Positions 26,318 to 35,383 of a DNA stretch of 64,000 nt are shown here, piece after piece; the first letter of the stretch is position 1, and every line of letters starts with the position of its first letter. The position numbers and the translations under genes were made by a program. The DNA is from Dictyobacter aurantiacus (GTDB taxonomy: Bacteria; Chloroflexota; Ktedonobacteria; Ktedonobacterales; Ktedonobacteraceae), in NCBI RefSeq assembly GCF_003967515.1, contig NZ_BIFQ01000001.1, positions 6,014,001 through 6,078,000 on the forward strand. Direction: 5' to 3'. Under the pieces are notes generated by a model. It was not told the DNA's origin. It saw nothing but the letters and a program-made list of their open reading frames with translations, and did no database searches.

Positions 26318-26388
26318 GCTGAGTGTCAGAGGAATAGTTGTTGTCAAAAACTCCATAGCAATAAGCATACTATGCGACGAGAGAGAGA

Positions 26389-29300
26389 ATGCCTATGCAA
26401 ACCATAGCTATTGTAGGAATGGCATGTCGTTATCCCGATACACGCTCACCGCAAGAACTCTGGGAAAATGCTCTTGCTCAGCGTAGGGCTTTTCGCACCA
26501 TTCCCCAGCAACGCCTGAATCTCAATGACTATTATCATTCCAATCGGAATATGCCCGATCGTACGTATTCCTCGCAAGGCGCTTTTCTGACGGATTACGC
26601 ATTTGATCGTGAGCATTTTCGTATTTCAGGGAAAACGTATCGCTCGACCGATTTAACGCACTGGCTGGCTCTCCAAACCGCTGAGCAGGCGTTGGCTGAT
26701 GCGGGTTTCGCTAAAGATCATGGGCTGCCCAATCTTTCTACGGGCGTCATCGTTGGGAATACGCTCACGGGCGAGTTCTCGCGTGCGCAGATGATGAGAC
26801 TGCGCTGGCCTTATGTTGCACGCGTTGTCACACAAGAGCTCCTGCAGGAGAACTGGCAGCCTGAGGCCATCAAAAAATTTCTCACTCGTCTCGAACAAGA
26901 GTATAAAAAACCTTTCGCGCCCGTCAACGAGGAAAGCCTTGCCGGTGGCCTTTCCAACACCATCGCGGGAAGAATATGCAATTATTTCGATTTAAAGGGA
27001 GGTGGTTATACTGTTGATGGCGCATGCTCCTCCTCCTTACTGGCCCTGACCCATGCATGTCGCGCCCTGGAGTCATTCGATGTTGATCTGGCGCTGGCTG
27101 GTGGCGTCGATCTCAGTATTGATCCATTTGAGATTATCGGCTTTGCCAAGACGTCCGCCCTGGCAGCTGAAGAAATGCGCGTCTATGATCTCCATTCCCG
27201 CGGTTTCCTGCCAGGTGAAGGGTGTGGCTTCGTCGTTTTGATGCGCTATGAGGATGCACTGGCCGAGAACCGGCATATCTATGCATGTATTCGTGGTTGG
27301 GGCATATCATCAGATGGCAGTGGAGGCATCACTCGTCCGGAAGCAGAGGGGCAGCATATCGCTTTGATGCGCGCCTATCGGCGCAGCGGACTCAGCGCTG
27401 ATACGGTTCCCTATATCGAAGGTCATGGTACTGGAACGGAGGTAGGTGACGCCACAGAGCTCAAGGCCATCACCCTGACCTGGGACAAAATGCAGCACTT
27501 CGCGCCAGAGAAGCAGACCTATATCAGTACGATCAAGGCCAATATCGGTCATACAAAAGCGGCCGCTGGCATCGCAGGGGTCATCAAAGCGACCATGGCG
27601 CTCTCAAACCAGATTATTCCACCAACGACCGGGATGATTGAGCCGCATGCGGAAATGATGCGTCCCGATGCCAGGGTGAAGGGCCTACGGCAAGGAAGGC
27701 TCTGGCCCGCTGAGGCTCCCCTGGTCGCGGGTGTGAGCTCCATGGGATTTGGAGGCATCAATACCCATATCGTGCTGGAGGGGATGCCTGGAGAACGGCG
27801 CGACCACCTGAGCGATCTAGAGCAAAAGCTGCTGACAACACATCAGGATGCAGAGATTTTCCTGCTCAGCGCGCTCAATGCAGAGGATTTGCAGGAGCAG
27901 ATCGTGCGACTCCTGTCAATGGCCCCACGCCTCTCCTATGCTGAACTGACGGACCTGGCGGCCTATCTCGCCGGCAATCTTCAGCCAGGCTCAATGCGTG
28001 CCGCAGTTATCGCGTCCAGGCCACATGAACTTGAGCGTAACCTGCAACAGCTGCAGGAGATTCTCGCAGCTGGAGCCTCCACGCATATTGATACAAAATT
28101 GCATATCTACCTGGGCAGTGGCACGACTGTTCCGCGGATCGCCTTTCTCTTTCCGGGCCAGGGTTCTCCCGCTTATCTGAGCGGTGGCATTTTGCGCACC
28201 AACTTCTCTGAGATCGAGCAGCTCTACCGCGAGATGAATCTTCCGGAGGATGCTGATGGGAAGCAGACAGAAATCGCTCAACCCGCGATTACGCTGGCTT
28301 CGTTAGCTGGACTGCACATGATGGAGAGGCTTGGCGTGCATGCTCAGACAGCCATCGGCCATAGCCTGGGAGAGCTCAGCGCGCTCCACTGGGCTGGTGT
28401 GATGGATAGTGCTACCCTTCTCCGCGTTGCCAGGGCAAGAGGCGAGGCAATGGCGCAGGTGAAAGATCAGGATGGCGCCATGCTGAGCATCAAGGCCAGT
28501 GCGGAAGTCGTCACTGACCTGATTGGCGACGAGCCCGTGGTCATCTCCGGGTTTAATTCACCTCGCCAGACGGTCATTGCCGGGGGCATGCTTGCTGTAT
28601 ATAAGATCTCCGCGCGCGCTCATGCCATGGGTATTCCCTGTGTGCCATTAGCCGTCTCGCATGCCTTTCATTCACCGCTTGTTGCGCCATCAGCTGATAT
28701 TCTAGCGAGCCATCTGGCGCAGGAGCATTTCACCTCACCACGTCGCCCGATCGTATCAACAGTGACCGGTAAGGTAGTGAAGGATGATGACATTACCGAG
28801 CTCTTATTCAAACAGGTAACTGCTCCGGTGCTCTTCTTCAAAGCCGTAGAGCGTATCCACGAGGATATCGATCTCTTTATCGAAGTGGGGCCAGGGCATT
28901 CCTTACAAAGACTCTTGTCTGATATCACCCCCAGGCCAGCCGTCGCAACCGACGCCGGTAGTTCATCAATGCGGGGTATCCTTTCGGCCACGGCGGCGGC
29001 ATTTGTGCTAGGGGCACCAGTAAACGCAGCGGCACTTTTTTCCCATCGCTTTACACGACCCATCGATCTGGATTGGAATCCCTCGTTCCTGGTGAATCCC
29101 TGTGAGCAGGCTCCTCAGTCAGAGATAGAGCGTAATGAAGAGGTGTCTGACAGCCTCGACAGCCTGCTCGCGCTCAGCTATGCTGCTGGGCAGACGACCT
29201 TTGAACTGGTACAAAAAATCATCGCGGCCCGTACCGAGATGCCGCTGGATCTCCTTGTCCCTGAATGCCGGATGCTGAGTGACCTGCACCTCAATTCTAT

Positions 29301-32112
29301 CAGCGTCGGGGAAATTTTTGCCGAAGCTTGCCGCGCGCTTGAAATTACCCATGCTGGCCCTCTCTTGAAATACGCAGATGCCAGCCTGAGCGAGATTGCC
29401 CAGACGCTTGAAGATCTTCAGCAGCAAGGGAACTCGTCAGCTATCAGCGAGCAGGCACGCGAACCGGAGGGTCTGGCCCCGTGGATACGGTGCTTCTCTA
29501 CGATCGAGCAAGAATATCCCCTGGCGGGCGACTTTTCCAGTCCTGAAGCGGGCGACTGGCAGATGTTTGCACCACCGGATTATAGCCTTACCAACGATCT
29601 CCAGCGTACCTTCGCTATGGTCAAGGGTACCGGCTGTATCGTTTGCCTGCCCCAGGATCGAGACTCCTGCTATGTTAGGTTGCTTTTCCAGGCCGCGCGA
29701 GCCGTGCTGGCAAAAAAGGAGATGACGCACGTCGTGGTTGTCCAGCATGGAGCGGTTGGCGCAGCCTTTGCTCGTAGCCTGTATCTCGAATATCCACAGT
29801 TGACGGTGTGCGTGGTGCATCTGCCGGATCAGCAGGCCGCCCTCGTTGAGCACATTGCGATTGAAGTGAGGGCCGCCCAGGGCTTCGTTGAGGTCAGTTA
29901 TGATGCGGCAGGAAAGCGAACGCTATCGGAGTTTGTTCCATACGAGCCTGTCAGGAGGGGGGAAGCGGTAGCGCTGCAGCAAAGCGATGTGGTTCTGGTA
30001 ACTGGAGGTGGCAAAGGTATTGCAGCCGAATGCGCGCTGGCGCTCGCCCAGGATACCGGCGTTACGCTCGCGTTATTGGGAAGAGCCCGGCCACAGCAGG
30101 ATACCGTCTTGCGGGACTCTCTCTCAAGATTCGACGTAGCCGGGGTGAGTTACCGCTATTTTTCGGTTGATGTACAGAATGCGACCGCCATAGCAGAGGT
30201 CGTTCGTGAAATCGAAAGCAGCCTGGGAACGGTAACGGCCATCATTCATGGCGCGGGCATGAATCAGCCGACCCTCTTGAGCATGCTAGACGAGGAGCTG
30301 ATCAACAGAACTATCGCGCCCAAAGTACAGGGCCTGCAAAATGTCCTGGCCGCCATATCTCCAACGAAGATAAAGTCTCTGATTACCTTTGGCTCTGTGA
30401 TTGCACGTACAGGGATGCAGGGTGAGGCGCATTACGCGCTCGCCAATGAATGGCTCGCACATATCACCGCCGCATTTCAGCAGCAGCATCCGACCGCCAG
30501 CTGTCTGTGTATCGAATGGTCGGTCTGGTCTGACGTTGGTATGGGTGAGCGGCTGGGACGCGTTGAGGCGTTGCGCGCGGAAGGGATTACCCCCATTCCC
30601 GTTGAACAGGGGCTTGCCCTCTTCCGCCAGCTGCAGACGCACCGTCAATCCAGCACCAGGATTGTAGTCTCGGGACGTGTTGGCTCGGCTCCCACCATCC
30701 GGTTTGCGTCCACGCCACTGCCGTTCCTGCGCTTCCTGGAGAAGGCACGCGTCTTCTATCCCGGCATTGAATTGATTGCTGAGGCCGAATTATCCAGAAC
30801 AACCGACATATATGTTGATGAACATCAGCTGCAGGGTGAACGGTTAGTGCCAGCCGTTATGGGGCTGGAAGCTATGGCGCAGGTCGCGCGGGCGGTCACG
30901 GGAAAGTATGAGCGCCCCTGCTTCAACGACGTCCAATTTCTCCGTCCCCTGATCGTTGCAGAACGGGGTTCCGTCACCTTGCGTATGCTGGCCCTGGCCC
31001 ATCCCGATGGCATGGTAGAGGTTGCCATCCGCTGCTCTGAAACAGGCTATCAGGTCAATCACTTCCAGGCCGTTTGTTTCTTTGAGGAGCAGCCTGAGAC
31101 GCTTACAACGATGCTGTCGGGGCCGGTAGCGCAGGAGCCAGCAGCGCGGCTGCCTCAGCCAGGCGAGCTCTATGGTGGTATCTTCTTCCACCGTGGCCGT
31201 TTCCGCAGGCTGAAGGAGTATACCCTCCTGCATGCCAGGGAGTGCGTCGCCGAGATCTCACCATACACAGAGGGAGCATGGTTTGCACGCTACCTGCCTC
31301 AGGAGCTTGTGCTGGGAGATCCTGCCAGTAGAGATGCATATATTCATGTTATTCAATCTTGCATCCCCCAGGCGACCTTATTGCCTGTACATGTCGAGTC
31401 TATCTCGGTTATAAACCAGCCCTTTTCCTCGGTTTTAGCACCGGGAGAGCATATACAGGTCCATGCACGTGAGCGTGCTCGCCAGGGCAATACCTTTATC
31501 TATGATCTGGAAGCCTGCAATAGCCATGGACAGATTCTAGAGCAGTGGCGTGGACTGTATCTGCATATGGTTGGTGAAACTGTGTCCCATGAGCAATGGA
31601 CAGAGGCGCTTTTCGGACCATATGCCGAGCGACGTATAGCTGAACTGGCTCCATGGATGCAGCCACTACTTTTAAGTGTGCATGGTGCTACAGATGATGG
31701 TTCGCTCAGCGTGCAGCCCACAGGCCTTGATCAGAAGCTGTGCAATCTTCAGATTGCCAGGCCACGTTCGGATGAGCTCTGGAGATCGCTGTTATGCGCG
31801 CAAGAGTATGCGTTCGCGCAACAGCTCGCGGCGCAAAACGGCGAAGCGTTTGACATCGCTGCGTCTCGCGTGCTGGCGGTAAGTGAGGTGCTGAAATCAG
31901 CTGCCCTGCCACGCGATCTGCCATGGATGCAGATGCAGGTCGAACAGGATGGGTGGCAACTGTTGACGATAGGGTCGCATCACATGCTCACCGCCGTCAT
32001 CTCGGTGCGCACACAGCCTCATCCATACGCATTCGCATTCTATTGTCCCCCGACTACCGATATTGAGAAAACCGCATCTGTACCTGGAGTAGAGAAAGGA
32101 TTACGACGGTGA
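26389..32112 (+). CDS. Iterative enediyne-type polyketide synthase (PksE), KS-AT-ACP-KR-DH-PPTase-like
   Basis: A 1907-residue single-module synthase. KS (1-460): Cys213 in VDGACSSSL, His346 in EGHGTGTEVGD, His388 in NIGHTKAAAG. AT (about 580-850): Ser659 in GHSLGELSA and HAFHS typical of malonyl specificity. ACP (about 930-1005): Ser970 in LHLNSISVG, the motif of enediyne PksE carriers instead of DSL. KR (about 1200-1395): TGGGKG, Ser1336, Tyr1349. DH (about 1435-1735): His1479 in DEHQLQGERLVP. The last 150 residues resemble the PPTase-like tail of this family, with weak motifs. Domain order and length match PksE enzymes that build a linear polyene for the warhead. No integrated thioesterase; the next gene supplies one. 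Confidence 0.87.
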   Translation: MPMQTIAIVGMACRYPDTRSPQELWENALAQRRAFRTIPQQRLNLNDYYHSNRNMPDRTYSSQGAFLTDYAFDREHFRISGKTYRSTDLTHWLALQTAEQALADAGFAKDHGLPNLSTGVIVGNTLTGEFSRAQMMRLRWPYVARVVTQELLQENWQPEAIKKFLTRLEQEYKKPFAPVNEESLAGGLSNTIAGRICNYFDLKGGGYTVDGACSSSLLALTHACRALESFDVDLALAGGVDLSIDPFEIIGFAKTSALAAEEMRVYDLHSRGFLPGEGCGFVVLMRYEDALAENRHIYACIRGWGISSDGSGGITRPEAEGQHIALMRAYRRSGLSADTVPYIEGHGTGTEVGDATELKAITLTWDKMQHFAPEKQTYISTIKANIGHTKAAAGIAGVIKATMALSNQIIPPTTGMIEPHAEMMRPDARVKGLRQGRLWPAEAPLVAGVSSMGFGGINTHIVLEGMPGERRDHLSDLEQKLLTTHQDAEIFLLSALNAEDLQEQIVRLLSMAPRLSYAELTDLAAYLAGNLQPGSMRAAVIASRPHELERNLQQLQEILAAGASTHIDTKLHIYLGSGTTVPRIAFLFPGQGSPAYLSGGILRTNFSEIEQLYREMNLPEDADGKQTEIAQPAITLASLAGLHMMERLGVHAQTAIGHSLGELSALHWAGVMDSATLLRVARARGEAMAQVKDQDGAMLSIKASAEVVTDLIGDEPVVISGFNSPRQTVIAGGMLAVYKISARAHAMGIPCVPLAVSHAFHSPLVAPSADILASHLAQEHFTSPRRPIVSTVTGKVVKDDDITELLFKQVTAPVLFFKAVERIHEDIDLFIEVGPGHSLQRLLSDITPRPAVATDAGSSSMRGILSATAAAFVLGAPVNAAALFSHRFTRPIDLDWNPSFLVNPCEQAPQSEIERNEEVSDSLDSLLALSYAAGQTTFELVQKIIAARTEMPLDLLVPECRMLSDLHLNSISVGEIFAEACRALEITHAGPLLKYADASLSEIAQTLEDLQQQGNSSAISEQAREPEGLAPWIRCFSTIEQEYPLAGDFSSPEAGDWQMFAPPDYSLTNDLQRTFAMVKGTGCIVCLPQDRDSCYVRLLFQAARAVLAKKEMTHVVVVQHGAVGAAFARSLYLEYPQLTVCVVHLPDQQAALVEHIAIEVRAAQGFVEVSYDAAGKRTLSEFVPYEPVRRGEAVALQQSDVVLVTGGGKGIAAECALALAQDTGVTLALLGRARPQQDTVLRDSLSRFDVAGVSYRYFSVDVQNATAIAEVVREIESSLGTVTAIIHGAGMNQPTLLSMLDEELINRTIAPKVQGLQNVLAAISPTKIKSLITFGSVIARTGMQGEAHYALANEWLAHITAAFQQQHPTASCLCIEWSVWSDVGMGERLGRVEALRAEGITPIPVEQGLALFRQLQTHRQSSTRIVVSGRVGSAPTIRFASTPLPFLRFLEKARVFYPGIELIAEAELSRTTDIYVDEHQLQGERLVPAVMGLEAMAQVARAVTGKYERPCFNDVQFLRPLIVAERGSVTLRMLALAHPDGMVEVAIRCSETGYQVNHFQAVCFFEEQPETLTTMLSGPVAQEPAARLPQPGELYGGIFFHRGRFRRLKEYTLLHARECVAEISPYTEGAWFARYLPQELVLGDPASRDAYIHVIQSCIPQATLLPVHVESISVINQPFSSVLAPGEHIQVHARERARQGNTFIYDLEACNSHGQILEQWRGLYLHMVGETVSHEQWTEALFGPYAERRIAELAPWMQPLLLSVHGATDDGSLSVQPTGLDQKLCNLQIARPRSDELWRSLLCAQEYAFAQQLAAQNGEAFDIAASRVLAVSEVLKSAALPRDLPWMQMQVEQDGWQLLTIGSHHMLTAVISVRTQPHPYAFAFYCPPTTDIEKTASVPGVEKGLRR

Positions 32113-32549
32113 AACGCGCCTATGAATATCACTACACGGTTTCCTTTGAAGATACCAATCTGGTTGGCAATGTCTATTATGCGAATCATATTCGCTGGCA
32201 GGGACGCTGCCGGGAGATGTTTCTATTAGACAATGCGCCTTCCATTGTCAGGCAATTTCAAGAGGGGCTGGCGATTGTAACCACTCGCTGTTCTTGTGAA
32301 TACTTCTCTGAACTCTATGCCTTTGATCGACTGGTCATTCGCATGAGGCTAGAAGATCTCACGCAGAGCCGCATTTCTTTATCCTTCGAGTACTGGCGGA
32401 AAGGGCGGGCCGGGGAAGAACTGATCGCGCGTGGAGAGCAACAGGTCGCCTGCATGATGAGAAAAGGAGAGCACATGGAACCGGTTCCTGTTCCTCAAGA
32501 CCTACGAACTGCCTTAAAGCAGTATGAATACGATAGAAAGGATTCGTAG
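32109..32549 (+). CDS. Enediyne-type hot-dog thioesterase (TebC/E10-like)
   Basis: A 146-residue hot-dog-fold thioesterase of the acyl-CoA/4-hydroxybenzoyl-CoA type. It begins YHYTVSFEDTNLVGNVYYANHIRWQGRCREMF, the signature region of TEBC proteins that release the polyene from PksE. The GTG start overlaps the synthase stop by 4 nt, so synthesis is translationally coupled. The pairing PksE-thioesterase with overlapping ends is characteristic of enediyne cassettes. Confidence 0.87.
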   Translation: MKRAYEYHYTVSFEDTNLVGNVYYANHIRWQGRCREMFLLDNAPSIVRQFQEGLAIVTTRCSCEYFSELYAFDRLVIRMRLEDLTQSRISLSFEYWRKGRAGEELIARGEQQVACMMRKGEHMEPVPVPQDLRTALKQYEYDRKDS

Positions 32550-32550
32550 T

Positions 32551-34350
32551 ATGCAAAAGGCCCATCAACTATCGACGCGTCGTAATTTTCTTAAGCAGAT
32601 AGCACAGGCGAGTGTTGGCGTAGGGACGGCAGGGGCACTACTGGTTGCCTACCAGACCGGTGCCACCAACGCTCTTGGGAACTTTATACAGCCGACAGTT
32701 CCCAAAAAGACTTATCCGATGTTTCAACTGCGCGACATCGCCAAAGCAGCCGGTGTGCAGGCCACGCACCATAAGGTGCAGCTTGACCCCAAACTGAATA
32801 ATATCATGCCGTGGATGGCCTCGGTTGGTGCCGCGGTTGCCGCGGCTGACTTCAATAATGACGGCTTGATTGATGTTTTTGTCTCTTCCTCCGGTCGCAA
32901 TACGCCATGCCATCTGTATCGCAACAATGGAGATGGCACCTTCACCGATGTCGCGGAAGCGGCAGGGGTGGCCAATTTGAATGAGGAGGGTGGGGTTATG
33001 GATGCGGTATGGGGAGACTTCGACAATGATGGTTGGCCCGACCTCTACGTCGTCAAGTGGAGCGCGCCCAATCGTCTGTTCCGCAATAACCGCAATGGGA
33101 CCTTTACAGATATTACCGTCTCCTCAGGAACTGGCGATGTCTCCAATGGCAATGCCGCCATCTGGTTTGACTACAACGGCGATGGCCTGCTTGATCTCTA
33201 TGTTGGCAATTATTTCCGCCCTGAGAACGATCTCTGGCATCTTAAGACGACAGTGATCATGCATGACGATTTTGAGATGGCGCGTAACGCCGGACCCAAC
33301 GTACTCTATCGCAATAATGGAGATGGCACCTTCACCAACGTCGCCCATGAATTAGGCGTTGCTGATACAGGCTGGACGCTTGATGTAGGGGCCTGCGATC
33401 TTTTTAACACCGGACACATGGACCTCTACCTGGCCAACGATTTTGGGCAGGATGTTATTTTCAAGAATAATGGCAACGGTACCTTCACGAATGTAACCAA
33501 GTCTGCCCTTCCAATTGATACCAGGAAGGGGATGAACGTCGATTTCGCGGACCTGGATGGTGATGGATATCCAGATATCTATGTCTCTAATGTAACCCAA
33601 CAGGGGTACCTGGTTGAGGGCAATTTCCTCTGGAAAAACAATCGCGATGGCACCTTTACCAATAAAGCGGTCGACCTTGGGGTCTGGGATGGTGGCTGGA
33701 GCTGGGGGGCGAAGTTTGTAGACCTTGATAACGACGGTGAGATGGAAATTGTGGTGATGAATGGCTTTGTCTCGGCTGGTAAAGGAGATTACTGGTACTA
33801 TCTCGGCACGATGGCAACAACCCCCGGCCTGATAGTCTCAGATGCCAGCCACTGGCCTCCGATTGGCGACATGAGTATTTCAGGGTATCAGCCATCACGT
33901 CTTTTTGTCAAAGAGGGCGATCACTATAACGAAATCGCTCTGGATGCGGGCATGACCGATCGTTACGATGGTCGTGGCGTGTGTTGTGCTGATTTCGACA
34001 ATGATGGGTTACCCGAACTGTTTGTCGCCAGCCAGGGTGCTCCTCTGGTCCTCTATAAAAATTATCCCGCGCAGAAGAATCACTGGCTAGGGCTAAAGCT
34101 AGTTGGCAAAGGGAAGAGCAATCACGATGCCATTGGTGCTCGCGTAACGGTGACTGCTGGCAAGCGCACATATGTGAAATGGGTCGATCCCGGTAGCGGT
34201 TTTGCCTCCCAGTCGGATCGCCGGCTCATCTTTGGTCTGGGGTCACAGACGAAAGTCGATGCAATTGAAGTTCGCTGGCCCGATGGGCGCGTAGAGCACC
34301 TGGCACCACTGGTTACTGATCGGTATCACACTATCACCCAAGGAGCATAG
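32551..34350 (+). CDS. FG-GAP/VCBS-repeat protein with ASPIC/UnbV C-terminus
   Basis: A 599-residue exported protein. The N-terminus has a twin-arginine signal (STRRNFLKQ followed by a hydrophobic stretch to about residue 40). At least six FG-GAP-type repeats carry Ca-binding DxDxDG-like loops (DFNNDG, DFDNDG, DYNGDG, DLDGDG, DLDNDG, DFDNDG), giving a beta-propeller. The C-terminal ASPIC/UnbV domain has NHWLGLKLVGKGKSNHDAIGARVTV and the VRWPDGRVE ending. UnbV-type proteins are standard members of enediyne cassettes, with unproven function. The start at 32551 follows the thioesterase stop by one nt. An upstream ATG (32524) would overlap it. Confidence 0.85.
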   Translation: MQKAHQLSTRRNFLKQIAQASVGVGTAGALLVAYQTGATNALGNFIQPTVPKKTYPMFQLRDIAKAAGVQATHHKVQLDPKLNNIMPWMASVGAAVAAADFNNDGLIDVFVSSSGRNTPCHLYRNNGDGTFTDVAEAAGVANLNEEGGVMDAVWGDFDNDGWPDLYVVKWSAPNRLFRNNRNGTFTDITVSSGTGDVSNGNAAIWFDYNGDGLLDLYVGNYFRPENDLWHLKTTVIMHDDFEMARNAGPNVLYRNNGDGTFTNVAHELGVADTGWTLDVGACDLFNTGHMDLYLANDFGQDVIFKNNGNGTFTNVTKSALPIDTRKGMNVDFADLDGDGYPDIYVSNVTQQGYLVEGNFLWKNNRDGTFTNKAVDLGVWDGGWSWGAKFVDLDNDGEMEIVVMNGFVSAGKGDYWYYLGTMATTPGLIVSDASHWPPIGDMSISGYQPSRLFVKEGDHYNEIALDAGMTDRYDGRGVCCADFDNDGLPELFVASQGAPLVLYKNYPAQKNHWLGLKLVGKGKSNHDAIGARVTVTAGKRTYVKWVDPGSGFASQSDRRLIFGLGSQTKVDAIEVRWPDGRVEHLAPLVTDRYHTITQGA

Positions 34351-34352
34351 AT

Positions 34353-35378
34353 ATGAGCAGCAATACATCCATCACAGACGCAGGGACTACTTCGGTTCCT
34401 CAGCAGAAAGAAGGTGTACGACCCCGTAAAAAGCTGAAAGGCTGGATGATAGGCTCTATTATCGGGATTGTTATTCTGCTTGGTGCTGCTATCGCTTATT
34501 TCCTGTTGCAGACACAGGTGACCCCGCTGTCATTGCCTAAAATTCCAGCGAATGTGACGGCGAGCCAACTAGGTTTAGATCAATGGCAGGTCTATCAACA
34601 GCCGTTGCCTGCGCATCCACTGGACGATCCTTCCTTGCCTGCGACCCCCCAGGTCGATGCAAGCAAGGCTTTACTGCAGGATGCCGCCGGTCAGGCTTTG
34701 ATACAGAAAGGCGACCTGACGCGCGGACTCGCTTACATGAAGGCTGCCGTCCAGGCCGACCCCGCGAATCTACGCTATAGTAATGATTATCGCGTGGAGC
34801 TCCGCAACCATCAACGCTATCAGGAAGAGCTGGCATTCTTTTCCTCTTTGTCCAAACAGAATGCGGCGACAAATGTCACTATTGAGCATGCCTTGTCCTA
34901 TGTCGATATGATGCGCTCGTGTCCCAAGCCGCCAGATGGGCTGGTTTGCCAGGCGCAAGATTCATATAACTCTATCAGCATTCTGGACAAAGTGTTGCAG
35001 GACAACCCATACAATATCATCGCCCGTTATGCGCGCGGGTTGAATCATCTCTACTGGCCAACGCTAATGGGACACCTTCCCAAGTCGCAGACCGACCTTC
35101 AGTATGCAGTCGCGTTAAGCCAGGCCCAATCCAAAATCAGTCCCGCGTTTACCGCGCAGGGATATGTGGCCCTTGGCGATGTCTTTGGAAAATCCGGAAA
35201 CCCCAAAGAAGCGCGCAACGTCTGGCTAAACGGTTTAAATGCTACCCATGATCAAACATTGTTAAAGCAACGCCTGGCTATTCCACAGGATCAGATTCGC
35301 TCGCAAGAAGACAATCAACTGAGAGGCCTGGGTGTCTATGTTGATACCGATATTACTATATTCTGGAGGAAAGGGTAA
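34353..35378 (+). CDS. Membrane-anchored TPR-like protein
   Basis: A 341-residue protein. A short cytoplasmic basic region (RPRKKLKG) precedes one TM helix (about residues 30-53). The remainder, predicted outside, is helical with TPR-like units (GLAYMKAAVQADPANLRYSND; ILDKVLQDNPYNIIARYARG; ALGDVFGKSGNPKEARNVW). It begins 2 nt after the UnbV-like gene and ends 5 nt before the RnfD-like gene, so it belongs to the same operon. It may scaffold the exported propeller protein and the membrane protein. It is not one of the classical cassette members as remembered. Confidence 0.7.
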   Translation: MSSNTSITDAGTTSVPQQKEGVRPRKKLKGWMIGSIIGIVILLGAAIAYFLLQTQVTPLSLPKIPANVTASQLGLDQWQVYQQPLPAHPLDDPSLPATPQVDASKALLQDAAGQALIQKGDLTRGLAYMKAAVQADPANLRYSNDYRVELRNHQRYQEELAFFSSLSKQNAATNVTIEHALSYVDMMRSCPKPPDGLVCQAQDSYNSISILDKVLQDNPYNIIARYARGLNHLYWPTLMGHLPKSQTDLQYAVALSQAQSKISPAFTAQGYVALGDVFGKSGNPKEARNVWLNGLNATHDQTLLKQRLAIPQDQIRSQEDNQLRGLGVYVDTDITIFWRKG

Positions 35379-35383
35379 CATTT

